Shown here piece after piece: positions 8,730 through 17,100 of a stretch of DNA of 36,245 nt; the stretch's first letter is position 1, and every line of letters begins with the position of its first letter. Below the pieces are notes generated by a model. That model was not told where the DNA came from. It saw nothing but the letters and a program-made list of their open reading frames with translations, and did not search any database. The position numbers and the translations under genes are program-made. Source of the DNA: Candidatus Gastranaerophilales bacterium. GTDB taxonomy: Bacteria > Cyanobacteriota > Vampirovibrionia > Gastranaerophilales > Gastranaerophilaceae. Location: contig JAILHI010000050.1 of NCBI GenBank assembly GCA_024695865.1, positions 1 through 36,245 of the forward strand, in the 5' to 3' direction.

Positions 8730-9524
8730 ATGAAAACGGTTGTTTGTATAAAACAGGTTCCCGATACGGCTGATATAAAGTGGACGGAAAATAATACACT
8801 GATAAGAGAGGGTGTTGCAAGTATTGTAAACCCATGTGATTTGTATGCCGTTGATGCCGCTTTGCAACTCAAATACGGCGATAACTCATCGGAAATTTCG
8901 GCTGTTTCAATGGGGCCTTTGCAGGCTGTCAGCGCCTTAAAGTATGTACTTGCTATGGGTGCGGATAATGCGTTTCTTTTAAGCGATAAAGGTTTTGCGG
9001 GTTCTGATACCGCCGCAACCGCAAGAGTTTTGTCGGCGGCAATAAAAACCAAAGTTTCTGATTTTGATTTGATTGTATGCGGTCAGTATGCAAGTGACGG
9101 TGATACCGCACAGACAGGCCCGAGTCTTGCCGAAAATCTTGACATTCCCGTTATTACAAATGTTTTAAGTGTTCAAAAAATAGATGATAAGAAAATTATT
9201 GCAAAGAGAATTACCGATTACGGTATTGAAACCGTTGAGGCTGTTTGCCCCGTGCTTTTGTGTGTTCAGAAGAACGATAAAAAGCCCGCTTTGCCTAAAA
9301 TATCGGGCAGAATTAAAGCACAGAAGTATTCCGTTCCTGTCTATAATGCTGCCGATATTGATATAGATGTTGAAACAACAGGTTTTAAGGGTTCTCCGAC
9401 AACGGTAAAAAAAGCCTTTAATCCTAAATCAGAGATTGAGTGTAATATGATGACAGGTAAAACCTCTGATGAACTTGCAGATATTGTAATTGCAGAAATT
9501 GACGGGGTGAAATATGACGGCTGA
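8730..9524 (+). CDS. etfB: Electron transfer flavoprotein subunit beta
   Basis: The beta subunit of the electron transfer flavoprotein heterodimer, a soluble carrier that accepts electrons from flavin dehydrogenases. Its 264 residues begin with the canonical KTVVCIKQVPDT, followed by NPCDLYAVDAALQLK, SMGPLQAVSALKYVLAMGAD and the nucleotide-binding segment CGQYASDGDTAQTGPSLAE, which in bifurcating ETFs and in AMP-binding ETFs contacts the cofactor. I cannot decide between bifurcating and non-bifurcating types from sequence alone. The start is supported by GGAG five bases before the ATG. The stop overlaps the etfA start by 11 bases. No acyl-CoA dehydrogenase, FixC/FixX or lactate dehydrogenase gene accompanies it; instead it sits directly behind nadBC, suggesting an unusual partner or simple co-transcription. 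Confidence 0.95.
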   Translation: MKTVVCIKQVPDTADIKWTENNTLIREGVASIVNPCDLYAVDAALQLKYGDNSSEISAVSMGPLQAVSALKYVLAMGADNAFLLSDKGFAGSDTAATARVLSAAIKTKVSDFDLIVCGQYASDGDTAQTGPSLAENLDIPVITNVLSVQKIDDKKIIAKRITDYGIETVEAVCPVLLCVQKNDKKPALPKISGRIKAQKYSVPVYNAADIDIDVETTGFKGSPTTVKKAFNPKSEIECNMMTGKTSDELADIVIAEIDGVKYDG

Positions 9525-10539
9525 TAATTTTAAAATTGCCGTTTTTTGCGAAATGATGAAAAACGGTTATCCGAATAAAGTTTCTTTGCAACTTGTTTCA
9601 AAAGCCGTTTCAATGGCTGAAAATATTGATAACGCCAAAGTGATGGTTATTATTATCGGAAAAAGAATGTTCTATGACCCTGTCATTAATGAAATTTCAA
9701 GTTGCGGTGCCGATAAAATAATTATTGCAAATGATGATGTACTTAAAGAATTTTCGTCAGAACGGTATAAAATCGCTTTAACCGAAATTTTAAAGCGTGA
9801 AAAGCCTGAGGTTGTCCTTTTTGGTGCAACCGTTTTTGGCAGAGAACTTGCTCCGCTTGTCGCAACTGCGCTCAAAACGGGGCTGACCGCAGATTGTACC
9901 GCATTAAATATTACAAAGGACGGTATTCTAGAAGCAACAAGACCGACCTATGACGGTAAAATGAAAGCGGTAATTGTATGCAAAACCCTGCCGCAGATGG
10001 CAACCGTCAGACCGAATGTTTTTAAAGTTTCTTATAAAAATTCTCAAAAAGATACAAAAGTTCTTTTTGACTGGATTGATACAAATTCCGATAAAAATTT
10101 GCCAAAACTGCTTGAAACACTGCCTTTCCCTAAAAGTTCGGGTAATACGCTCGAAAATGCCAAAATTATTTTTGCGGGTGGAAAAGGTTTAAAAAATTCC
10201 GATAACTTTAAAAAACTTTACGAACTTGCGAAACTTGCGGGGGCGGAAGTCGGTGCATCAAGAGGGGCTGTTGATGCGGGTTTGGCGCCTGCTGATATCC
10301 AAATCGGACAGACGGGAAAAACCGTTGCACCTAAACTTTATATCGCTTTTGGTATCTCGGGCATGGCTCAGCACTTAGCAGGAATAAATTCTTGTGATAA
10401 AATAATTGCAGTAAATAATGATGCAGAGGCTCCGGTTTTTAACGTTGCAAATGTTGGAATTATCGGCGATGCCGCTGAAATTATTGAAAAAATGACAGAT
10501 AAATTATATAAACGTTTGGAGATTGAAAATGACAGATGA
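9514..10539 (+). CDS. etfA: Electron transfer flavoprotein subunit alpha
   Basis: The alpha subunit of ETF, 341 residues. The C-terminal FAD-binding domain is intact: IIFAGGKGLKN, then GASRGAVDAGLAP, IQIGQTGKTVAPKLYIAFGI, SGMAQHLAGINS, IIAVNNDAEAPVFNVANVGIIGDA. These are the family signatures holding the FAD that shuttles electrons. The N-terminal half carries the Rossmann-like ETF domain with VLFGATVFGRELAPLVATALKTGLTADCTAL. There is no extra ferredoxin domain at the N-terminus, unlike some clostridial bifurcating EtfA proteins. The ATG at 9514 lies within the last codons of etfB after GGGGTG. The gene ends 11 bases into the following MFS gene. Operon membership with nadBC upstream and the transporter downstream is strongly implied by these overlaps. 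Confidence 0.95.
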   Translation: MTADNFKIAVFCEMMKNGYPNKVSLQLVSKAVSMAENIDNAKVMVIIIGKRMFYDPVINEISSCGADKIIIANDDVLKEFSSERYKIALTEILKREKPEVVLFGATVFGRELAPLVATALKTGLTADCTALNITKDGILEATRPTYDGKMKAVIVCKTLPQMATVRPNVFKVSYKNSQKDTKVLFDWIDTNSDKNLPKLLETLPFPKSSGNTLENAKIIFAGGKGLKNSDNFKKLYELAKLAGAEVGASRGAVDAGLAPADIQIGQTGKTVAPKLYIAFGISGMAQHLAGINSCDKIIAVNNDAEAPVFNVANVGIIGDAAEIIEKMTDKLYKRLEIENDR

Positions 10540-11944
10540 AATGAATGAAGTAAAATTGAAAAGGTTTTCAACAATTCAATTATTGAATTTCTGTTTGGGC
10601 TTTTTCGGATTACAATTTGCGTGGCAGATGAGAATTATTCTCTCGGGGCCCGTTACGGAAGGTCTTGGCGCAGACCCGTTTATTTTCGGATTAATCTGGC
10701 TTGCAGGGCCTGTTACGGGCATGGTGGTGCAGCCTATTATCGGCGCTATGAGTGATAATACTCATACCAAATTCGGAAAAAGACGTCCGTATATCTTTTT
10801 AGGTGCTTTATTTGCAAGTATTGCGCTTGTTTTGTTCCCTAATGCCGCAGGTATTACCGAACATCTTCAAAACTTTTTGCCGTTCCAGTTGCCCGCTGTT
10901 ACTGCTTTATGTTTTGCCGCAATAATGATTTGGGTTATCGATGCTTGCGTTAACGCCGCTCAGGGCCCGTACAGAGCGTTGATTCCCGATAACATGCCCG
11001 TTGAACAACACTCACTCGCAAATTCATATTTGAGTTTTGCAATCGGTTTGGGCTCTGTTATTGCAGCAGGTACGGCTCCGTTTTTAAAATGGGCATTTGA
11101 TTATCAGATGAGTATTCCCGCTCAGTTTGTTATGGCAGCTGTTGCGTTCTTTGGCGCAACTCTCTGGACTTGTATGACCATAAATGAAATTAAAAGAGAA
11201 AAAGCAGTTGCAGGGATTGAAGATAAAACCGAAAAACCCGCAGAAAAACAAATGACTTTCGGCGAAAGCGTAAAGGCATTTTTTGCAAGTTCACCCGAAA
11301 TTGCAAAAATTTGTACGGTTCAGTTCTTTACCTGGATTGGTATTATGTGTATGTTTATTTACTTTACGCAATATGCTATCCACACTGTTTTTGCAGTTCC
11401 CGATTTAACCTCTGTTGCGGAAGAAGTTAAAATCTCTTATGAAGCAACAATTGCAGATGCAACAAACTTTTCATCTGTTTGTTTTGCAATCTTCAATCTG
11501 GTTTGCTTTATTGTTTCGCTTCCTATCGGAATTTTATCCTCAAAATTCGGAAACAAGACAATACACGCTGTTTCTTTGGTTTCAATGGCAATCGCCTTTG
11601 GTGCAATGGCATTTACGGCAGATGTTAAACTTGTAATGGCATTTATGGCTCTTGCAGGTATCGGCTGGGCAAGCACACTCGCTTTACCGTTTGCAATGCT
11701 GACAAGATTTATCAGCAAAGGCTCGGAAGGCTCCGTAATGGGTATCTTTAATATCTTTATTGCAGGTCCTCAGATTGTTGTTTGTACTTTGCTTGCGTGG
11801 TTCATTAACCAATGCTCTTTCCAGACCGATGCAGGCATCAATTATCACTATGAATATTCTTTGATTGTCGGTGCGGTTGTTCTCTTTATTGCGGCAATTG
11901 CAACAATGACAGTTCAGGAAGGTAAAATCGAAACACAGGAATAA
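10529..11944 (+). CDS. MFS transporter, sugar/proton symporter-like (SLC45/GPH-type)
   Basis: A 471-residue inner-membrane transporter with about 12 hydrophobic segments. The N-terminal block LLNFCLGFFGLQFAWQMRIILSGPVTEGLGADPFIFGLIWLAGPVTGMVVQPIIGAMSDN (given here as a family-wide pattern spanning residues 16-75) and FGKRRPYIFLGAL are typical of the sucrose/maltose:proton symporter branch (SLC45-like). The substrate is not certain. A longer reading frame starts six bases upstream at a TTG, but ATG 10529 follows GGAGA at six bases and is preferred. It overlaps etfA by 11 bases and ends just before a strong terminator, making it the last gene of the nad-etf transcript. A functional link to NAD or ETF metabolism is not obvious. 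Confidence 0.83.
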   Translation: MTDEMNEVKLKRFSTIQLLNFCLGFFGLQFAWQMRIILSGPVTEGLGADPFIFGLIWLAGPVTGMVVQPIIGAMSDNTHTKFGKRRPYIFLGALFASIALVLFPNAAGITEHLQNFLPFQLPAVTALCFAAIMIWVIDACVNAAQGPYRALIPDNMPVEQHSLANSYLSFAIGLGSVIAAGTAPFLKWAFDYQMSIPAQFVMAAVAFFGATLWTCMTINEIKREKAVAGIEDKTEKPAEKQMTFGESVKAFFASSPEIAKICTVQFFTWIGIMCMFIYFTQYAIHTVFAVPDLTSVAEEVKISYEATIADATNFSSVCFAIFNLVCFIVSLPIGILSSKFGNKTIHAVSLVSMAIAFGAMAFTADVKLVMAFMALAGIGWASTLALPFAMLTRFISKGSEGSVMGIFNIFIAGPQIVVCTLLAWFINQCSFQTDAGINYHYEYSLIVGAVVLFIAAIATMTVQEGKIETQE

Positions 11945-11953
11945 CAAATTTAT

Positions 11954-11986
11954 AAAAAGCCCTGTCGGTAAAGACGGGGCTTTTTT
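11954..11986 (+). terminator. Rho-independent terminator of the nadB-nadC-etfBA-MFS operon
   Basis: AAAAAGCCCTGTC (11954-11966) pairs with GACGGGGCTTTTTT (11973-11986) through a six-base loop (GGTAAA), with a single T-G wobble. The 3' arm ends in six T residues. It begins ten bases after the MFS stop codon. The TPR gene starts 17 bases after it, so that gene needs its own promoter or read-through. Confidence 0.93.
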
Positions 11987-12002
11987 GTTAAAAGGACGGG
12001 AT

Positions 12003-12506
12003 ATGGCAGACTCTTTGGATAAAGATGCAAAATTTTATACAAATTCGGGGATTGATAAAACAAATTCGGGCGATTTTGCAGGTGCGCTCGAGGATTTTAA
12101 TAAATCTCTTGAAATTAAACCCGACTGGGCTTTGACTTATTTTTCAAAGGCTATTGTTTTCCATAATCTTCAAAGACTTGAAGATGCTTTTGAAAATTAT
12201 TCAAAGGCGATAGAATTAAAACCCGATATGGTCGATGCTTATTATAACAGAGCGCATGTCATTTTGCTTGATAAAAACAATCATACCGATGAAAAGGAAC
12301 TTAAAAAGGCACTTTGTGATTTGCAAAAGGCGGTTGAACTCGATAACAAATTCACAGATGCATATTATTACCTCGGCGTTGTCAAAATGAAACTGAAAGA
12401 CTACAAGGGGGCAGTTAACGAACTAGATAAAGTTTTGGCTCTTGAACCCGATGCTATACATTCAAAAGCACTAAAAAAATTACTTTTGCAAAAGTATATA
12501 AAATAA
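12003..12506 (+). CDS. Tetratricopeptide repeat protein (167 aa)
   Basis: A 167-residue protein made almost wholly of TPR helices, roughly at residues 10-42, 44-76, 78-116 and 118-151. The third repeat is stretched by a KNNHTDEKELK insertion. Consensus positions are visible: GDFAGALEDFNKSLEIKPD, LEDAFENYSKAIELKPD and KDYKGAVNELDKVLALEPD. There is no signal peptide or membrane segment, so it is probably a cytoplasmic scaffold. The frame is open six codons further to a TTG inside the terminator, but ATG 12003 follows AAGGA at six bases and is the better start. Eleven bases separate it from the next gene, suggesting that it belongs with the two envelope proteins downstream. The partner it binds is unknown. 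Confidence 0.88.
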   Translation: MADSLDKDAKFYTNSGIDKTNSGDFAGALEDFNKSLEIKPDWALTYFSKAIVFHNLQRLEDAFENYSKAIELKPDMVDAYYNRAHVILLDKNNHTDEKELKKALCDLQKAVELDNKFTDAYYYLGVVKMKLKDYKGAVNELDKVLALEPDAIHSKALKKLLLQKYIK

Positions 12507-12517
12507 ACGGAAAAATT

Positions 12518-13321
12518 ATGACAGATAATATTGATAATCAGAAAGAAAATGCCGAAAATACTATAAACAAAGAACAGACACCTTCATTTTTAAGACGTCA
12601 GCTTTTATGTTATGCGGGTATCGTTTTTATTTTACTTTTTTGGGTAAGCGTTACTTCTCCGGCGATGTTAGTTTCTACTCATAAACCTGCTATTTATCTT
12701 TATGCGGATAAACCTACGGCTGTCACCGTTAAATTGGATAATTTACTGAAAAAAGAAATAGTTATTCCGAATTATTCTTATGTTGGCGGCTGGTCGGTTA
12801 TGACTAACAAAGACGGCTCAATTATCGATTTAAACCCTGTTATAACAGACTGTTCAAAACTTCCTGACGGTTTTGGTTTTGAATACGCAAAATCAGCTTG
12901 TAAAGCAAATAATTATCCCTATATTTACTGGGACGGAAAGCCGCTTCGCCCGCTTCCTGAAAAACTTTTAGGCTGGTCTGTTAAGAAAGAAAATATCGAA
13001 AAGTTTTTAAACAAAAAGGCAGACGAAATCGGTATGAATGAAGCCGAAAAATCAGAATTTGTGAGATATTGGACTAAAACAGTAACAGATTATCCAGCAA
13101 CAGATTTCAGAATTTACTTTTTGCAAAATGAAGAAGTTGATGAATATGTAAAACTGAAAGTCAGCCCAAAACCTGAGTCTTGGAACAGAATACAGATTGT
13201 TATTACTCCGACAAGACCGAACACCAATTCAACCCCTTACCCGCTCAAAAAAATTCAGAGAAAAGGTTTAACCCTCGTCGAATGGGGAGGAATAATCAAC
13301 GATAAAAATGGGGGTATGTAG
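12518..13321 (+). CDS. Membrane-anchored protein of the KPxIYLYP-type uncharacterised family
   Basis: A 267-residue protein with a hydrophilic N-terminal tail, one membrane segment (about 28-48) and a large domain presumably outside the inner membrane. Right after the membrane segment is KPAIYLYADKPTAVTVKLD (56-74), followed by VGGWSVMTNKDGSI, YPYIYWDG and the C-terminal RKGLTLVEWGG. I recognise this set of motifs from a family of secreted or anchored hypothetical proteins, usually written KPVIYLYP, with no established function. Two cysteines (in TDCSKLP and KSACK) lie in the outer domain and could form a disulfide. The start follows CGGAAAAA and lies 11 bases after the TPR gene. The stop is three bases before the next start. 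Function unknown; family recognition is from memory of motifs only. Confidence 0.75.
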   Translation: MTDNIDNQKENAENTINKEQTPSFLRRQLLCYAGIVFILLFWVSVTSPAMLVSTHKPAIYLYADKPTAVTVKLDNLLKKEIVIPNYSYVGGWSVMTNKDGSIIDLNPVITDCSKLPDGFGFEYAKSACKANNYPYIYWDGKPLRPLPEKLLGWSVKKENIEKFLNKKADEIGMNEAEKSEFVRYWTKTVTDYPATDFRIYFLQNEEVDEYVKLKVSPKPESWNRIQIVITPTRPNTNSTPYPLKKIQRKGLTLVEWGGIINDKNGGM

Positions 13322-13324
13322 TAA

Positions 13325-14149
13325 ATGCAACTGTTTCAAACATTTTTATTTCACGTTTTAGACTTTATTTTCAGTCATATTGCCATAATTGGTGTTATTG
13401 TGTTTTTTCTTCTTGTGTCACAAATTAAAATACCTCTTAAAGATATTAAAAAGTTGTTCACAAGGCGTATTTTTGAAATTGACAAGGAGCATAAAACCCG
13501 TGATATCTTTGAATTATTTGCTCTGTTTATAATAGTTTTGGCTATTTTGTTATTATTGTTATTTGACGGTTTTGTTTTAGGTGTGCTGCATTATCAAAAC
13601 AATTCGTGTAAACATCATAAACTGACATATTATGATGTTAAGATTCAGACACAAAGTGCTTTTCATATTTTAGCAAATATGACTAATTACGCTAATACAG
13701 AAGATAAATTATATGAATATTTAAAAACAGATGAAAAACAAAATCTATATAATGTTCCTCAAAAGAAAAACGGCAAAAGCCGTTCGATTCCTAAAAAATA
13801 TATTAAATCAGAGCGAAATCCCAATGGAATTGATATAGAATTAGCACAAAAACCATGTTTTTACCATGTAAATAGTTTGTTTTTCATAAACAGTTATAAA
13901 AACAGTTGCAAACATACCGATTTTGAACACCCCGAAAATTCGGATTGCTATATAACAGTTGATTTTAACGGTTTTGCACCGCCAAATAAATTACTTGAAA
14001 TTGATTTTGATTTAAAAAATAAAGAAGAATTATACAGCGGTAAACTTGCAAACGGTGATGAAATTATCTTTGTCATTGCATCAAGAGAAGATAATTCTCT
14101 ATATCCTATGCCATCAAACAAATACAGACAGTTGATACTTAAAAGATAG
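13325..14149 (+). CDS. Two-pass membrane protein with cysteine-rich outer domain, unknown function
   Basis: A 274-residue protein with two hydrophobic segments (about 13-32 and 62-88) separated by a basic loop (KKLFTRRIFEIDKEHKTRD), then a domain of about 185 residues likely facing the periplasm. That domain has four cysteines (about position 95, then in KPCFYH, NSCKH and SDCYIT), enough for two disulfides. The stretch QTQSAFHILANMTNY and, after the last cysteine, YITVDFNGFAPPNKLLEIDFDL vaguely recall the C-terminal part of type IV pilin-like proteins (aromatic core, VD-NG-PN turn), but there is no prepilin leader. The start overlaps nothing and lies three bases after the preceding stop, with a run of G residues upstream. 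It converges on the AsmA-like gene with a 19-base gap. I do not recognise the family. Confidence 0.7.
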   Translation: MQLFQTFLFHVLDFIFSHIAIIGVIVFFLLVSQIKIPLKDIKKLFTRRIFEIDKEHKTRDIFELFALFIIVLAILLLLLFDGFVLGVLHYQNNSCKHHKLTYYDVKIQTQSAFHILANMTNYANTEDKLYEYLKTDEKQNLYNVPQKKNGKSRSIPKKYIKSERNPNGIDIELAQKPCFYHVNSLFFINSYKNSCKHTDFEHPENSDCYITVDFNGFAPPNKLLEIDFDLKNKEELYSGKLANGDEIIFVIASREDNSLYPMPSNKYRQLILKR

Positions 14150-14168
14150 AATTTAATGAATATTTTTG

Positions 14169-17100
14169 CTACAGCCATTTAAACGAAGATGCGGAATTAT
14201 TTTCGTTTATATTACCGTTTACGGTTGCACGGAAATATTTTACATCCTGATTTTTATATTCTATATCGGGAATCTTTTTAAGTTCTGAAGTATATGCACC
14301 TTCATTTTTATCTCTCGGTATAAGGTTGAAAATTGTATTTGCCGAAATATTGCCGAGCGGCCCGAAAATATTTTCGATTTTTCTGCCGAGTTTGCCGTAA
14401 ACGACAACATCTGCATCGCAATCTTCAATGTTGTAGTTTCCGTTTATAAATAAACTCATATTTGTACCCTGTGAATAAATCCTCAAATTTTCGACCATAC
14501 CGTTGTTAAGGTTGAAGATACCCGTAATCGTCGAAAAATCTCCGCTTTTAAAGGGCTTTAATATTTCAATCAGATTGTTTACAGATAAGGTTGTTAATCC
14601 GCTGTATATGAGGTTTGATGCCCTTAAAAGATATTCCATAGAACCAAGTTTAGGCATATTGCCGTCTTTAATCGAAAAATAAATGATACCTTTTGTGTTT
14701 TTGAGTCTTTCTATTGCATCAAAGCCCGTTGTATTAAAGGAAACTTTAACTTCGGCATTACCCTTTATTTGATTTTTTAATCCCAAAAATGCCGATGCAA
14801 CTGTATTTGAATCGATTGCTTTTGCTTTAAACAGACATTGCGTATCGCCGTTTTTTAAATTATAGGTGATTTGATTTTCCGCACTGCCGTTTGCAATTTT
14901 AAAGTTTTCTGCGTTAATTTTAAGTTCCCCGTTTTTATCAAGACGGAATTTTGCAATCAAATCTTGTATCGGGCAATCTTTAAAATCTATATTTTTTGCA
15001 TGTATAATACCGTTATTTATTATGATATCCGACACGTTAAAATCAAACGAATTTTTAACCGAAACATCAGAATAGGCTTCAATGCTCCATTTGTTGATGG
15101 TTTCAACAAGTTTATCCAAATCCATTCTGTTTGTTTTGACGGAAAGATTTTCGATAATAACGGGGCGGGCAAACGAATTTTTAACATCGGTTACAAATGA
15201 AAAGTCGTTACCTACAAAGGTGCCTGACGAGGACAGATTAATCTTTCTTTTATCAGCGGCTAATTTTGTATTTTTGAGATAGAGATTGTAACTCGGAATT
15301 TCTGCGTTGTTGATATTTATATAGCCGAGTAAATCCTGATTTTTAAAATCATCTTTGTATTCAATATTGCAGTTAAAAGTTCCGTTTTTAATCATGGATT
15401 TTTTAAAAAGGAAATTCAGAATTTTTGCAGGTCTGTCCTGAAGTGTTTTAAAGTTTGCGTAAGTCGGAAGATATACATCGCCTTTCTTTGTGAGATTTGC
15501 GGCGCCCGTCCATATTAATTTTTCGGCAAGTTTGTCATTATGCAGATAATAAGACATATTTTTAACGATTATGTTTTTAGGCTGAACAAGAACTGTTGAT
15601 TTAATTTCCCTCAGATAATCCGTATCTCCGATATTGACGGTTAAATATGAAATGTCGCTGTCTTTGTTGAGTTTTAATGTCGGTGATATTCTGAGCGAGT
15701 CAACCGAACCGTTTATATCGGCAGATATAATTACATCACCCGTCATTTTTACGGGGTGTGTAAGTTTTGTGTTGATGTATCTTTCAACAAAAACGTGGCT
15801 TGGCTTTAATGAAACAGAGCCTTTTATTACGGGAATTTTCGTATAATTTTCCACTATAAAATTTGAATATATCGGAAAAGCACCTGTTTTGCCCGCTTCC
15901 CCCGTGATTTTTTCAAGAGAAATTTTTCTCGGCGTTAATTTAACGGGCAGGTTATCGAATTTAACTGGGATATCTGTTTTAATATGCCGCAGAGAAAAGT
16001 TTTTAAGGTCGATATTGCCCGAAAAACCGTTGTTTGCGGAATTGACGTTAATATTTACGGTTCCTGCGTAATCTTTAAATTCGGATAATAAATCGTAAAT
16101 ATTTTTTGGATAAAAGTCTTTTAAACTGACAAGTGAATTGATTGAAATATCAGAGCCTTTTATGTTGAGATTGCAGGCGGGTTTTTTAGCCGTCAGACCT
16201 TTTATTGTTCCCGCTGCATTAAGTTTTGATTTGTCAAAAAGAATTTTAAAATTATCAAGATATGCATTGCCTTTTTGCAAAATTATTGTTCCGTCGCTGA
16301 CGGTAATTTTATGGTTATTGCCGCTGCTTTTGAGGAAGGATATTTTGCCGTTTGCGGAATTGATATCAATATCATCGTTGACAATATTTACGGTCAAATC
16401 AAGTGAATGTATGCCGTAGATGTCTTTTGTATTCGGTATTATATTTTTATTTTGGTTTAAATTTGAAGTTGATATAAAGGCAAGGCTGTCTGAAAGAAGC
16501 ATTGACGGACTTGATATTTTAACCTGTGCCGATAAATTGTCTTTGTTTTGTTTTCCTTTGAAGGACAGATTTGCCGTTGATGATTTTCCGATTTTTATCT
16601 GCAAATTATCCGTTTCGGCAGTTTTATCCGTAAAAGAAATATTTCCCGAAACTCCGACGGGTGTCGGAAAGTCAGCCATTGAAACAAAATTATTGTTAAG
16701 TGTTACTTTACCTTTTATGTCTAAATTTTTGCTTTCCTCGACAAGTTTTTCTATCGGAATGTTTGTATCAAACTGACCTTTAAGGTTGACGTTAAATTTA
16801 ACATTGCCCGAAATTTTATCGATTGTTTTTAAAACTGCCTTTGCATCTTCGAGAAATTCGCTTGTTTCTGCTATTCGTTGAAGCACCTGTCCGTTGAAAT
16901 TATCGGAGATTACGTTCATATCGATTTTGCCTGTTGTAGAGCCTTTTCCGCAGATTGTTACGGGATTGTTTTCAACAAGCCCTTTTTTGTTTTCAAATAA
17001 GATGTCCTCGCCGTTAAAATCCACAATAACGTCAACATCTGTCAGTTTTCCGTTTATGCCGCTAAAATCACCGACCGCATTTTTTACTCTGACATAGCCG

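Noticed and set aside
10523-10528. TTG codon as the start of the MFS gene after etfA
   Set aside because: The ATG six bases downstream has a GGAGA at correct spacing and is the more likely start.
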